Assembly: GCA_965222425.1 (NCBI GenBank)
Contig: CBDCTW010000017.1
Span: 124,001-188,000 of the forward strand
Length of the DNA: 64,000 bases
DNA from: CBDCNP01 sp965222425
GTDB lineage: Bacteria; Acidobacteriota; Vicinamibacteria; Marinacidobacterales; DATDRI01
Direction: 5' to 3'
Shown: piece after piece, positions 10,255-19,950 of the stretch
Position numbering within the stretch: the stretch's first letter is position 1
How the letters are laid out: each line of letters begins with the position of its first letter
Notes under the pieces: generated by a model
The model's input: the letters and a program-made list of their open reading frames with translations, nothing else
What the model was told of the DNA's origin: nothing
Databases searched by the model: none
Program-made: the position numbers and the translations under genes

Positions 10255-10357
10255 GTCGATCCTCTTGAGGTGCCCAGTCTAGGATGAATCCGCGCGGCCG
10301 AGCAAAAACAAGGGACGGCTTGTATTGTTCTCGGTATTGAAGTAACCACATAGTCTC

Positions 10358-12307
10358 ATGAAGCCACGCATCGACGCAGTTCTCGGTCTGCTCGCTCTCG
10401 ATCTGACTCTCGTGGTGGTGAGCGGTGGCTTCTCCATCCTCGGCTCGGTGGAGACCCCCGGGTTCCTGTTTCGGGTCACGGTCTGTCTTCTGCTCCTCGC
10501 CGTGAGGTATCGCCTGACGGGGGGCCTCGAGAAGGCTCGCTGGTATGGCTACCTGGCCATCTTACTCGTGAGTCTGCCTCTCGTTCATCTCCGTGGCTAT
10601 CGGCTACGGGGAGACGGGATGTGGTACTACGCGTACACGCGCTCACTGGCTTTCGATCGGGATCTCGACTTCACGAACGAGTACCGTCGCTTGGGAGTGG
10701 ATCATTTTCGCGGTTCGCAGCCGGTTCCCGAGACCGGACTTCCTCGAAACACGTTTCCAATTGGCGCCGGACTCCTATGGATCCCCTTTCTCGCTCTTGG
10801 GCACGTCGGAGCCGGGCTCCGCAACGTTTACGGTCAGACCACCGCTTACGACGGCTTTGCCGACCCGTATCTTCATGCGGTCGCCTTGGGGGGGCTTCTT
10901 ATCGGATGGTTGGGGCTCCTAGTCTTGGACCGTCTCTTGCGACGATGGTTCTCTCCCGGCGTGGCCTTCGCCGGGTCCGCTGGCACGGTGCTCGGGAGCT
11001 TCCTGTTCTGGTACGTCGCGTATCAACCCATATACACCCACGCCCCCAGCTTCCTTTTGGCCACCTTGATCCTCGAGAGGTGGGTGAACGGGCCCAAGAG
11101 CGTGAGGGACTTTGCCGTGCTGGGTCTTCTCGTTGGTGTCGGGGCCTCAGTGAGATGGCAGAACGCCATCTTGGGGTTTCTTCCTTTGTGGTCCGTCACC
11201 GGGATCTTGCTTGAAAGTCCACGCTTAGCACTGCGCAATCTGAGCGCGTTGGGTGGCACCTTTCTTGTCGGCTTGGCGCCACAGCTCCTAGCCTGGAAGG
11301 TGATCTTCGGCCGGTTCTACCTAGGCATCCCCATCGGCGAGGACTACATGCGGTGGTCACAACCTTTTTTGAGCGAGATGCTTTTCTCCTCGCGTCACGG
11401 GCTGTTCTCTTGGAGTCCGCTCTTGATCTTCGCGGCGCTCGGATTCTTGTTTTTCGTGCGTCGCGAGCCTCGCGTGGGCGTCCCTCTCGCACTACTTCTC
11501 GCTGGTCTGGTGTACGTGAATAGTAGCGTCGCCGACTGGTGGGCGGGTGGATCCTTCGGCGCCCGGCGTTTCGACTCCGCGATTCCCATTTTCGCGCTGG
11601 GCTTAGCCACCGCTACGAACGGTCTCGTCGCCTTGGTTCGACGTCGTCCCGCGATCATTGCAGGGTTTGTTCTTCTGAGTTTCATTCTTGCGAATGTGCT
11701 CTTCATGGAGCAATACCGCAAGGGGCGAGTCGCTGTCGATGACACGATTTCGTGGGAGTTCGCGTCTCGAGGGATGCTCGAGGACTTCTTCGATGGCGTC
11801 GGCTATCCGTTCTCTTTTCCTGCCAACTGGGCATTCGCACTTCGTTACGGGCGACCCAAGACCCAATACGACGTTCTGGTGGGGAAGTATCTCTTCCATT
11901 GGCACAATAACCTCGGAGGGGTCATCGATCTCGGGGAGAAGGACCCCCCATTTCTGGGCAACGGCTGGAGCTCAGTGACGGATTGGGAGGGAAGGCCACG
12001 CGAAGTGCGCCTGGCGATGTCCGACCCCGCTGGAGTTTTTGTCCCCACCGATCGCGCCGAGACGCTCCGCGTTTTCGTCGAGTGTGCGACGCCCCGTGGC
12101 ACCGAGCCTCGGTGGATCGAGGTCTGGTTGAACGGCAGTCAGCTGGGAGGATTTCACCCCGAGGCCGAGATGAGCGAGCACGAGTTGCTCGCGCCCGAGC
12201 GCTGGTGGCGGCGGATCAATTTACTAGAATTCCGACCCGGAGAGGGAGTTTCCGGCGAGCCGTTCCTCGCCGTAGACCGCATTCGGTTCGAACGCGTCGG
12301 GAATTAG
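10358..12307 (+). CDS. Large membrane protein with C-terminal beta-sandwich-like domain
   Basis: Length is 649 residues. About 11 membrane helices occupy residues 5-480. An acidic loop GDGMWYYAYTRSLAFDRDLDF (about residues 86-106) sits in the first periplasmic loop, where GT-C enzymes keep catalytic acids. The last 120 residues are soluble and beta-rich (LRVFVECATP, WIEVWLNGSQLGGF), like a carbohydrate-binding sandwich. It is divergent from the minus-strand operon that starts at 10254, and the 103-bp gap between them must hold both promoters. A role in glycan assembly is inferred from neighbours only. Confidence 0.75.
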   Translation: MKPRIDAVLGLLALDLTLVVVSGGFSILGSVETPGFLFRVTVCLLLLAVRYRLTGGLEKARWYGYLAILLVSLPLVHLRGYRLRGDGMWYYAYTRSLAFDRDLDFTNEYRRLGVDHFRGSQPVPETGLPRNTFPIGAGLLWIPFLALGHVGAGLRNVYGQTTAYDGFADPYLHAVALGGLLIGWLGLLVLDRLLRRWFSPGVAFAGSAGTVLGSFLFWYVAYQPIYTHAPSFLLATLILERWVNGPKSVRDFAVLGLLVGVGASVRWQNAILGFLPLWSVTGILLESPRLALRNLSALGGTFLVGLAPQLLAWKVIFGRFYLGIPIGEDYMRWSQPFLSEMLFSSRHGLFSWSPLLIFAALGFLFFVRREPRVGVPLALLLAGLVYVNSSVADWWAGGSFGARRFDSAIPIFALGLATATNGLVALVRRRPAIIAGFVLLSFILANVLFMEQYRKGRVAVDDTISWEFASRGMLEDFFDGVGYPFSFPANWAFALRYGRPKTQYDVLVGKYLFHWHNNLGGVIDLGEKDPPFLGNGWSSVTDWEGRPREVRLAMSDPAGVFVPTDRAETLRVFVECATPRGTEPRWIEVWLNGSQLGGFHPEAEMSEHELLAPERWWRRINLLEFRPGEGVSGEPFLAVDRIRFERVGN

Positions 12308-13470
12308 ACTTGCACGGGCTCGAAGACGGCTTCTTTTGGTCTCGGCGCCCGAGCGTCGGTGAGCTCGACCTTGCAGCATCGTCGGCAGACTGGGAAGATC
12401 CCGTGCTCCAGAAGCTTCTTCCTCAGTCCGACGAATTTCGGGCCGTTCCAAATCTCTTCCAGGCTTTGTTTTCTCACATCACCCATCTCGACCCGGATGA
12501 ACGGGCAGAAGTGGACCTTACCGTCGTAGGCGACGCGTCCTCCGAAGTAAGGATAGAAGCATTGGCCGTTGAGGGGCTCGTCAGGAGTATAGTATTTTTC
12601 CAGGTGCTCGTACGACTGCGCTGGGCGCCAATTGATCGTAATTCCCTTGCTTTCTGCGTAGGCGACGGCTTCCTTCAACACTGGCGCAACCACTTTGGGG
12701 TCGATCCCGGGATCGTCAGTCACGTGCGTGCTGATTACCTCTGAATCGCTCTCGCCAATGATCTGAAGGGTTTGCTCGACCTCTTTGTGGGTAGCGAACA
12801 TGAGCTGGTTCAAGCCTATGAGCTCTACTTCCAGCTCCGCGGCGGCGTCTACGATCTCGGGGAGCAAGTGTAGGTTACCCGAAGTGAGCGTGGTGTTGAT
12901 GGAAAGGGGCAAGCTGAGCCCGCGCGCCGCGAACACCTTACGAAGGAGCCGAATGTTGTTGGCCGACTTGTCGAAGGCTCCCTTCTGGCCGCGGATCTCG
13001 TCGTGGAAACTCTTCGGTCCATCGATGGACACGCTGATGTGACGCAAGAATCCCGTCGCGGTTAGCTCCGCCAGGGCGTCGGCCTTTTCATCGCCGATCA
13101 CCGTTCCGTTGGTAGTGATGTATTTGCAATGCATGCCCTTGCTCTGCAGATGGTGGAACACGTCGATGAGATTCTTGCGAACGAACGGCTCTCCGCCGGT
13201 AATGTTGACGGATTTGACACCTCCCTTGACGAAGATTCAATCCAACTCGTCGAGGCTGAGCTCCTTGGAACGCCAATCGCCTGGGTTCAGGATATCGGCG
13301 ACATAGCAGAAGCTGCAGTGGAGGTTGCAGAGGAGAGTGGGCTCATAGACCACGAAGTGGGGCACGCTCGGGGCGACCCCATCCCCGCGCTTCGTGAACT
13401 GCTGGGTGTGGAGGCGGCGAACGGTCCCCGATACGCGGTTCTTGAGCTTCTTTAGGTTCTGTTTGAGCAA
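12304..13470 (-). pseudogene. Radical SAM/SPASM protein interrupted by one in-frame TGA
   Basis: The frame is 389 codons with a single TGA at 13237-13239 (codon 78). Before it lies the radical SAM cluster motif CNLHCSFC (C48, C52, C55), which binds 4Fe-4S and S-adenosylmethionine. After it come the GGEP motif (NITGGEPF), a TIM-barrel region and a C-terminal SPASM-type Cys-rich region (CFYPYFGG, CPFI, CRRCC). The stop lies between ELD and IFVKGG, where family members commonly carry an aromatic residue, so TGG-to-TGA is the simplest reading. The substrate is unknown; in surface-glycan loci such enzymes modify sugars, peptides or lipids. It converges with the plus-strand membrane protein, and the ends overlap by four bases. 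Confidence 0.75.
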
Positions 13471-13647
13471 GAGCGCTCCTCGACACGGCCAGGTACCAGA
13501 GATTATAGCCTAACGGACTTCGGGCCGCCATGGATGCGCCTGCCATGCTTCCCACCCGGCGAGCTTTCAATTGGGCGAAACGAAATGCTAACCTGAGCGG
13601 GTCCAAGAGTAAGTCTCGTCTGGGAAAGCGACTCCGGAGGCCACACA

Positions 13648-14103
13648 ATGATAGAGGGGGTGCGGACCAAGAGCCTCAAGCTGGTCCCCGATGAGCGGGG
13701 CTGGCTCATGGAGATGCTCCGCAATGACGATCAGCTGTTCACCAAGTTCGGACAGATCTATGCCACTGCTACCTACCCGGGCGTGGTCAAGGGCTGGCAC
13801 CTTCATCGAGAGCAGGTGGATAATTTTGTGTGTGTCGCCGGAATGGTCAAGCTCGTCATGTTCGACTCCCGCGAAGACTCTCCCACCCGCAACGAGGTCA
13901 ACGAGTTCTTCATCGGCGATCGAAATCCGTTGCTGGTCCAGGTGCCGGCGGGCGTCCATCACGGCTGGAAATGCATCTCCCCGGAGACTGCGGTGGTCAT
14001 CAACTGCCCTACCGAGCTTTACGACTACGAAAAACCCGACGAAGTGCGCCTAGACGCCCATAGCGACGAAATCCCGTACGACTGGACGAGGAAGGATTGC
14101 TAG
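13648..14103 (+). CDS. rfbC: dTDP-4-dehydrorhamnose 3,5-epimerase family cupin
   Basis: Length is 151 residues, slightly shorter than classic RmlC (about 180). The cupin core is visible: GVVKGWHLHREQVDNF with the conserved His pair, then VKLVMFDSR and VPAGVHHGWKC. The reaction epimerises C3 and C5 of dTDP-4-keto-6-deoxyglucose on the way to dTDP-L-rhamnose or a related deoxysugar. It is followed after 25 bp by the reductase gene, which supports a paired role. The glucose-1-phosphate thymidylyltransferase and the dehydratase are not in the window. Shorter members of the family can have other sugar specificities, so the rhamnose assignment is probable rather than certain. Confidence 0.82.
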   Translation: MIEGVRTKSLKLVPDERGWLMEMLRNDDQLFTKFGQIYATATYPGVVKGWHLHREQVDNFVCVAGMVKLVMFDSREDSPTRNEVNEFFIGDRNPLLVQVPAGVHHGWKCISPETAVVINCPTELYDYEKPDEVRLDAHSDEIPYDWTRKDC

Positions 14104-14128
14104 TCACTAGGCGCCGTCGACCGTTCCG

Positions 14129-15022
14129 ATGAAGCTTTTGGTAACCGGTGCCGGTGGTTTGCTGGGCCGGGCCGCGGTGAACCTTGCTTCCCGAGGGCAC
14201 GATTGTATCGGACTCCTTCGGCAGGACCTTGATGTGACGGACCGGCCCGCGGTCAGGGAAGCCGTCCATCGTGCCGAACCAGATGCGGTGATTCACTGTG
14301 CGGCCTATACCAACGTGGATGAATCGGAGCGGAACGCGGATCTGGCCTTCGCCGTCAATGCTCAAGGCACCGAGTGGGTCGCGAGGGCGGCACGCGAAGT
14401 CGATGCGCAGATGGTCTACGTCAGCACGGACTACGTCTTCGATGGTAAGAAGAAGACTCCTTATGTCGAGGAGGACGATCCCAATCCACTCTCGCAATAC
14501 GGCCGTTCCAAGCTCGATGGAGAGGCCAAGGTGCGGCAGGTCTGCACCGATAGTCACACCATAGTGCGAAGCGCGTGGCTCTACGGTCCCGGCACGGGTT
14601 TCGTTGACTGGGTGCTCGAACGGCTCGAGATATCTGAAAGGTCCGCCCCGTTGCACATAGTGGACGACCAGGTCGGCAGCCCAACATGTGTTTCGGATCT
14701 TGCCAGGGCGATCCTGTTGCTGACCGAGGAGCGATTCACCGGCACAGTCCATTTCGCGAACAAGGGTGAGACCAGTTGGCTGGGAGCGGCCCGGGTCATC
14801 GCGGATTTCATCGGTATCGAGGGGGCACGGCTCTCAGGCACGGCGATGACCGACCTGGGCCGGGCGGCCCCAAGACCCCGTTACTCTGCTCTCGACGTCG
14901 GCAAGTTCGAAAAGGCAACCGGCAGTCGCGTTTCCCCATGGGATGAAGCTCTCAAAAACTATCTAGTCACGGTTCGACGCCCGCAGCGGAAACCGAAGTT
15001 GAGCTCGGAGGGTCTAGCCTAA
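14129..15022 (+). CDS. rfbD: dTDP-4-dehydrorhamnose reductase
   Basis: Length is 297 residues, normal for RmlD. It is an extended SDR: the N-terminal nucleotide-binding motif TGAGGLLG is at residues 6-13, and catalytic Tyr124 and Lys128 lie in YGRSK, preceded by VYVSTDYVFDG, a hallmark of the family. It uses NAD(P)H to reduce the 4-keto group in the last step to dTDP-L-rhamnose. It is cotranscribed with the epimerase 25 bp upstream. Its end overlaps the tail-to-tail GT4 gene by four bases. Confidence 0.9.
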   Translation: MKLLVTGAGGLLGRAAVNLASRGHDCIGLLRQDLDVTDRPAVREAVHRAEPDAVIHCAAYTNVDESERNADLAFAVNAQGTEWVARAAREVDAQMVYVSTDYVFDGKKKTPYVEEDDPNPLSQYGRSKLDGEAKVRQVCTDSHTIVRSAWLYGPGTGFVDWVLERLEISERSAPLHIVDDQVGSPTCVSDLARAILLLTEERFTGTVHFANKGETSWLGAARVIADFIGIEGARLSGTAMTDLGRAAPRPRYSALDVGKFEKATGSRVSPWDEALKNYLVTVRRPQRKPKLSSEGLA

Positions 15023-16209
15023 CCGACCACGCTTGTCAGGAGCTCGCTGAGCTTGCGGCCTCTTTCCTCCCAGGAATAGCGTTTGACGTCCTCGATGGCC
15101 CGCGCGGCTAGCCGGGTCGCCATTTCCGGATCCTTGGCGAGTCTTTGTATGGCAGCGGCGAGTGCTTGCGGTTCTCCGGGTGGAACGAGAAGCGCGTTCT
15201 CGTCGTTCTTGAGGACCTCGCGCAGCGATGGAAGGTCCGAGGCCACGACGGCTCGACCCGAAGCCATCGCTTCAAGGAGCTTGAGTGGTGAGGTGAAGAC
15301 GCGCGCGGTCGTCGAATCCAGCAAGGGGATGACGAACACGTCGGCTTTCGACCTCTCTTTCGCCACGTCGGGAGGCGGGAGGAAACCACGAAATTGCACA
15401 CGGTCGGAGAGGCCGAGTCGTTCCGCGAGGCGACGGACTCGATCGAGATCCGGCTCGGGCGGGAGTCCTCCGATCACCACCAGCTCGGCTCCGGTCAGGT
15501 GCTTCATCGATTCGACCAGCACGTCCACTCCCTTCCATGGGTAGAGCTGTCCGACGTAGTACACCTGAAGTGGCTGGTCGGCGGATCGCTCGCGTAGCGA
15601 CGGCGGTCGCGCCGGGACCCCGGTGCCGTCTGGGATGACTCGCGCCTGGGCAAGCGGTGCATGGAGCTCAGAAAGAGAGGCTAGAAGGCCATGGGTAATC
15701 GCGACCACAGCAGTCGCTCCTTGGCAGACACGGCGCTCACGTCGGGTGAGTCTTCTTGACTTGCGAGAACTCGGGGGTCGAGAGCCCTGATCTTGATAGA
15801 GACGACGGGTCTCCTCTGCGAAAAGCGCGGCTGCGGTGTGAGCTTCGTAAATGATCGGATGCCGGTGGTACCACTGTGCTCGCAAAGCGAGATCGGCGAG
15901 GATGAGATCGCGCGTATAGACGACGTCGTACCGGCGGTCCGCAACAAGGGGAAGGGATTTTCCGGCAAAGGCGAGTCGTCCCCAAGCCGAACCCGGAGCT
16001 GGGACCGAAAGACGCCGCAAGATGAGATTGGGATGAGGGGCCAGCCCGAAGAATTCCAAACACGAGGTATCGGATCGCGCATCGCTTCGGCGAACCACCA
16101 GATCGACCTGCACCCCTTGCCTAGCCAACGCGTGGCAGGTCTGAGCGGTCTGAATGCCGTTGGCCCGCTCCATGGGAAAACGAATGTCGGCGAGGTAGAG
16201 TAGTCTCAC
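15019..16209 (-). CDS. GT4 family glycosyltransferase
   Basis: Length is 396 residues, GT-B fold. The N-terminus MRLLYLADIRFPMERANGIQ is a standard acceptor-domain start. The donor half carries YVGQLYPWKGVDVLVE near residue 215 and the GT4 signature region SPLKLLEAMASGRAVVASDLPSLREV near 310-335 (the EX7E region). It is cytoplasmic and transfers a nucleotide sugar to the glycan intermediate. Its start overlaps the end of the sulfatase-like pseudogene upstream by four bases, so the two were one operon. Donor and linkage are unknown. Confidence 0.87.
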   Translation of the reverse strand: MRLLYLADIRFPMERANGIQTAQTCHALARQGVQVDLVVRRSDARSDTSCLEFFGLAPHPNLILRRLSVPAPGSAWGRLAFAGKSLPLVADRRYDVVYTRDLILADLALRAQWYHRHPIIYEAHTAAALFAEETRRLYQDQGSRPPSSRKSRRLTRRERRVCQGATAVVAITHGLLASLSELHAPLAQARVIPDGTGVPARPPSLRERSADQPLQVYYVGQLYPWKGVDVLVESMKHLTGAELVVIGGLPPEPDLDRVRRLAERLGLSDRVQFRGFLPPPDVAKERSKADVFVIPLLDSTTARVFTSPLKLLEAMASGRAVVASDLPSLREVLKNDENALLVPPGEPQALAAAIQRLAKDPEMATRLAARAIEDVKRYSWEERGRKLSELLTSVVG

Positions 16210-18349
16210 TGAATGTAGCCTAGCGCTCGCAGCGTGTCTTGCATCTCTTGATCCAGATCTACTTGGTGGCGAGCCGACCCCGGTGCGAGGTACCAGACCC
16301 GAACGAGCTCATCATCCCGGTGGAGGAGGTCGTCCACCTCCGAGAGCGACACCGCGAGGTTCTTCGGGTTGGCCTCAAAGGGCATGGGGAGATTCTCCAC
16401 TTGATCGGAGCCCAATCCGATCCGCAATGATTCGACCCCTTGCCCGTCGCGCGAAACCGAGAATCGAGCGGGCGCTTCTCCGGTCCTCGTCCTGGATGAC
16501 CAGGTGTCGGCGTCTCTTGTCGGCGGTGAAGGTAAGCGTCAACTTCTTGCGCTCCGGATCCAAATCGAAGAGATCCCCGGTGACGATGGGAAACCGAAAC
16601 GCGTTCACGATCTCGACTTCCGACTCTGCATCCACGACGAAGCGGGTGCCGGCTTTCTCCCCGCGAATGGAGAAATGGAGGCCGTGTTGCCCGAGCTGGA
16701 CGGAACGCTCGAGCTCTGCGGACGAGCTCGAGCGCCTCGGGCGGAATCGAAGGCAGTAGATTTTTCTGCTCGGCGTGATCTTTCTTGACGTCGAACAGAT
16801 ACTCTTTCGGTGTCGGGACGAGCTCCCGGATGTATTTATAGTCGTCGTTGAAAACGGCGTAGCTCACGAACTTCGGCGCCACCAGCTCCGCAAGGAGCCG
16901 GCGTTGGCCCGCTTCGCTCCCGTCGAGTAAGGGTGCGATGCTCCGGCCTTGAAATAGGGTCGGGACTGGCAATCCGGCTAGCTCCAACAGGGTCGGTGCG
17001 AGATCGATGTTTCCGACCAGCGAAGTAATGCGCCCGCCTTGATGGATTGCGGAAGCTTCAAAATACCTGGAATGTGAAGCGCCTCGCGGAACAACGTTTT
17101 GCCGTGCCGCGTGAAGTCATGTTCGCCAAATTCTTCGCCGTGATCGGCGGTCACCGAGCAGTAAGGTGTCATCGTACAAGTCGAGAGTTTTCAAGGCCTC
17201 GACCAACTTACCGATCTCGCGGTCATTGTAGGCGAGCTCGTTGTCGTAGAGCTCGCGGTCTCGCGTGAGCCCATCCTCAGCAGTTTTCACGAAGATCTCA
17301 TCGAAGGGAGGTCGAGGTCGATAGCCGAAGTGGAGATCGAGGGAGTGCAGATACAAGTAGAAGCTCCGGGCACGGTTCTCCTCGAGCCAAGGGAGAACGC
17401 CGCTGGTAATGTCGGCGGCGTCACTCTCGAGGGCATTGATGTGTTGCCCCGCGGAGCGTGCTTTGAAAGTCCGAAGATCCACCCAACGATCGAACCCCTG
17501 GTTGAAGAAGAAAACGCGGGGGCTTGATGACTGGATTGGCAACCCAGGCCGCGGTCGCATAGCCGGACTCCCGGAATGCTTCGGCGAGCGTCAGGCGTTC
17601 GTAAGGCAGCGCATCGTCGATGGTGCGCGCCTGGTGGTACATCGTAAGTAGCGAAGTGAACAAACAACCGGTGGACGGCTTGGTCCAAGGGGCGCACGAC
17701 ATGAGCTCTTCGAGGACGACACCGTCCTCCGCGAGCGCATCGAGTGTCGGAGTCGTGGGAAGCGGGTATCCGTAGGCTCCGACGTGGTCGGCTCTTAGAC
17801 AGTCGACCCACGTAAACCAGTACGTTGGGCCTTTTCGCCTCCGCACGCGACGCCACTCCCACCACCTCTGGGTTGCCTAGAATCACCATCGCGTGTGGAC
17901 CGTCGACGGAGAGCTCGAGCTCGAGACTCCGCCCAGCGAAGCGGCTGAGGTCGATGCGACGCTCGACCCAATCTCTTTCTTCTTGCCAAACCTCTTGATG
18001 AATGACTTCGCCATCCACGACCGCGAGCCGGATCTCGACCGAGACCTCCGGCTGTCGCACCGCGAGCCCGAAGCGAAGCTCGCCGCCACGGGGAATTTCT
18101 GTACGAAAGGAGACCTTGGCCGGAGTCCTCGAGCACCAACGACGGTCGGCGATCGCCGTGGATGGCCGCGTCGCGCACCTCGAAAGGTGAGTTGCTGTGC
18201 ACGACGGCGTTTTGGAGCGAGCCGAGGCGATGCTGGTCCACGTCGCTCATATCCAGCAGCTGCTGGTGTGTCACGAGTCTCTCCGGGGCTCGCGCGCAAC
18301 TCGAGAGTAGACTGACAGCAAAGAGCACAGCGAGTCGACTGCCGGTCAT
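16206..18349 (-). pseudogene. Sulfatase-like lipoprotein, at least seven frameshifts
   Basis: Homology runs the full length but jumps frame near 18115, 17805, 17525, 17155, 17037, 16715 and 16465. Pieced together it has a lipoprotein signal (VSLLSSC), an N-terminal beta-sandwich-like domain, and an alkaline-phosphatase-superfamily core: VDCLRADHVGAYGY for metal binding, PWTKPSTGC at the nucleophile site and TADHGEEFGEH for the second metal half. A C-terminal beta domain follows, ending in LRALGYIQ. The nucleophile position holds Thr instead of the sulfatase Cys. The start at 18349 gives the shortest clean lipoprotein signal; 18373 is an alternative. Flanking genes are intact, which argues for real decay of this gene, though local sequence error cannot be excluded. 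Confidence 0.75.
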
Positions 18350-18508
18350 GAGCCGTTCTCGTGTCGCTCGCACGTCTCGACGACGACGTGGTCTTCTAAA
18401 TCCAGTCGCCTCAGCTCCCGCTTCAGCAGATTTTGTTGACGCCGGGTAAAGTCGCTCTCAGTTGGCTCGAGGCTGGGTAGGCTCTTTATCTCGAATCTCT
18501 TCCTTACG

Positions 18509-18635
18509 GGGGATGTCCCGCCGGATGTTGAATTTGGGGTAGCGGCGGCTCCTTGGCCGGCCTAAGAATAGGTCTGCCAATAAACCGTCTCCAGAGGGGG
18601 ACAAGGAGCCACCAATGCCTAGGAAATCAAAGAAG
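18509..18635 (+). mobile_element. IS256-family element copy A, 5' end only (127 bp)
   Basis: The stretch begins with the GGGGATGTCCC terminal repeat and continues through the leader to the first seven codons of the transposase (ATG at 18615). It matches the starts of copies at 24514 (reverse), 27552 and 48615. It stops abruptly where an IS3-family element begins at 18636. The remaining 1.3 kb of the element does not resume on the far side of the IS3 copy. The left flank (TCCTTACG) matches no other flank in the window. Confidence 0.88.
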
Positions 18636-18665
18636 TGAACCGCCCCGGGTTTTCCGGAGACTGTT

Positions 18666-19583
18666 TTAGTTGAGTCGCGCCATCTCTAGCGAGCCTTCCT
18701 GCGACCGATAGTAGTTCATCTCGTACTCGACGGGGGCGACATTTCCGATCGGCTCCAAGAGTCGTTGCGTGTTGTACCAATGGACCCACTCGAGGGTGGC
18801 GAACTCGACGTCCTCAGGACCACGCCAGGGCCCACGTCGACGGATCACCTCGGTCTTGTAGAGGCCGATGATGGATTCAGCCAAAGCGTTATCGTAAGAG
18901 TCGCCTCGGCCACCGACGGACGGCTCAATGCCCGCCTCGGCGAGCCGCTCGGTGTAACGGATCGAGACGTACTGCACGCCGCGGTCGCTGTGATGCACCA
19001 ATGGGTGTTCTGGGTTTAGTCGGCGCTCGTGCAGCGCCTGCTCCAACGCATCGAGAGCGATGCCGGCAGTCAACGATGTCGTCGCTCGCCAACCGACGAT
19101 GAGTCGAGCGAAGACGTCGATGACGAAGGCGACATACACGAAGCCGCGCCACGTGGCGATGTAGGTCAGGTCCGAAACCCAGAGCTCGTTCGGGCGTGTG
19201 GCGTTGAAGTCGCGCTCCACGAGGTCCATCGGGCGAGCGCCGCTCGAATCCGGCTTCGTCGTCTTGAATCGACGTCCACGGACCGCCCCCTGTAGACCCA
19301 TTTCACGCATCAGACGGGCCACCGTGCATCGAGCCACGTCGCGGCCCTCACGGCACAGCTGACGCCAGACCTTGCGCACGCCACACACGTCAAAGTTCTC
19401 TTGCCGTACACGACGAATCTCGCCGCGGAGTTGGACGTCGCGCTTCGCTCTCGCTGGCAGGCGGCTTGGGTCCTTCTCTCGCGCTTTCTGCTCGTAATAG
19501 GTCGACGGGGCGATCGGAAGCATCCGGCAGATCGGCTCGACCCCGTAACTCTCACGGTTCGCGTCCACGAACAACACATTCAC
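18666..19583 (-). CDS. IS3-family transposase OrfB (DDE integrase)
   Basis: Length is 305 residues. An HTH_21-like N-terminal region (residues 50-100) is followed by the rve integrase core with the DDE triad D138 (WVSDLTYI), D200 (HHSDRGVQY) and E236 (ALAESIIG). It starts with GTG at 19583, four bases inside the end of orfA (GTGA), so it is made by coupling or by fusion with OrfA. It catalyses copy-out/paste-in transposition of its own element. All catalytic residues are present. Confidence 0.94.
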   Translation of the reverse strand: MNVLFVDANRESYGVEPICRMLPIAPSTYYEQKAREKDPSRLPARAKRDVQLRGEIRRVRQENFDVCGVRKVWRQLCREGRDVARCTVARLMREMGLQGAVRGRRFKTTKPDSSGARPMDLVERDFNATRPNELWVSDLTYIATWRGFVYVAFVIDVFARLIVGWRATTSLTAGIALDALEQALHERRLNPEHPLVHHSDRGVQYVSIRYTERLAEAGIEPSVGGRGDSYDNALAESIIGLYKTEVIRRRGPWRGPEDVEFATLEWVHWYNTQRLLEPIGNVAPVEYEMNYYRSQEGSLEMARLN

Positions 19584-19900
19584 CTCGGTCGGCGGTCGAG
19601 CTCCGCCTGGGCGAAAAACGCCGACGCCTTGCGAAGGATCTCGTTCGCCCGCTTTAGCTCACGGTTCTCTCGCTCAAGCTCCTTCAGCCGCTGACGCTCG
19701 TCCGTCGTCAGTCCCGCTCGTTTCCCAGCATCACGCTCTGCTCGACGCACCCACGTGCGTAGCGTTTCCCGCGTACAGTCAATCTTCGACGCAATCGATG
19801 AGATCGCTGACCACTGAGATTCGTGCTGAGCCTGCTGGTCGAAAACCATCCGCACTGCGCGCTCTTTTACCTCCGGTGAATACCTGCTTCGTCTTGTCAT
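19580..19900 (-). CDS. IS3-family transposase OrfA (HTH, leucine zipper)
   Basis: Length is 106 residues. The N-terminal helix-turn-helix (residues 1-60, with RETLRTWVRR) binds the terminal repeats. A coiled coil (residues 68-95, ERENRELKRANEILRK) mediates multimerisation with OrfAB. The ATG at 19900 follows TGACAAGA just inside the element's end. In the family a programmed -1 shift fuses it to OrfB; no A6G slippery heptamer is evident here. The split copy of this gene in element 2 shows the same protein. Confidence 0.93.
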   Translation of the reverse strand: MTRRSRYSPEVKERAVRMVFDQQAQHESQWSAISSIASKIDCTRETLRTWVRRAERDAGKRAGLTTDERQRLKELERENRELKRANEILRKASAFFAQAELDRRPR

Positions 19901-19950
19901 GACTCCATCCTCTCAAGAGTTGGAGTCTCCGGGAAACCCGGGGCGGTTCA

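Larger units (their letters stand above)
18636..19950 (-). mobile_element. IS3-family element copy 1 (1315 bp)
   Basis: Bounded by 27-bp terminal inverted repeats (18636-18662 and 19924-19950) with one mismatch, each beginning TGAACCGCCCCGGG. It contains orfA and orfB on the minus strand. A near-identical copy lies at 28025-30786; the handful of visible differences implies recent spread. The flanks are IS256 copy A on the left and a truncated membrane protein on the right. They carry no matching 3-4 bp target duplication, so the junctions come from recombination or deletion rather than simple insertion. Confidence 0.93.

Noticed and set aside
13648..15022. A complete dTDP-rhamnose pathway.
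   Set aside because: Only the epimerase and reductase are present; the thymidylyltransferase and dehydratase genes are not in this window.
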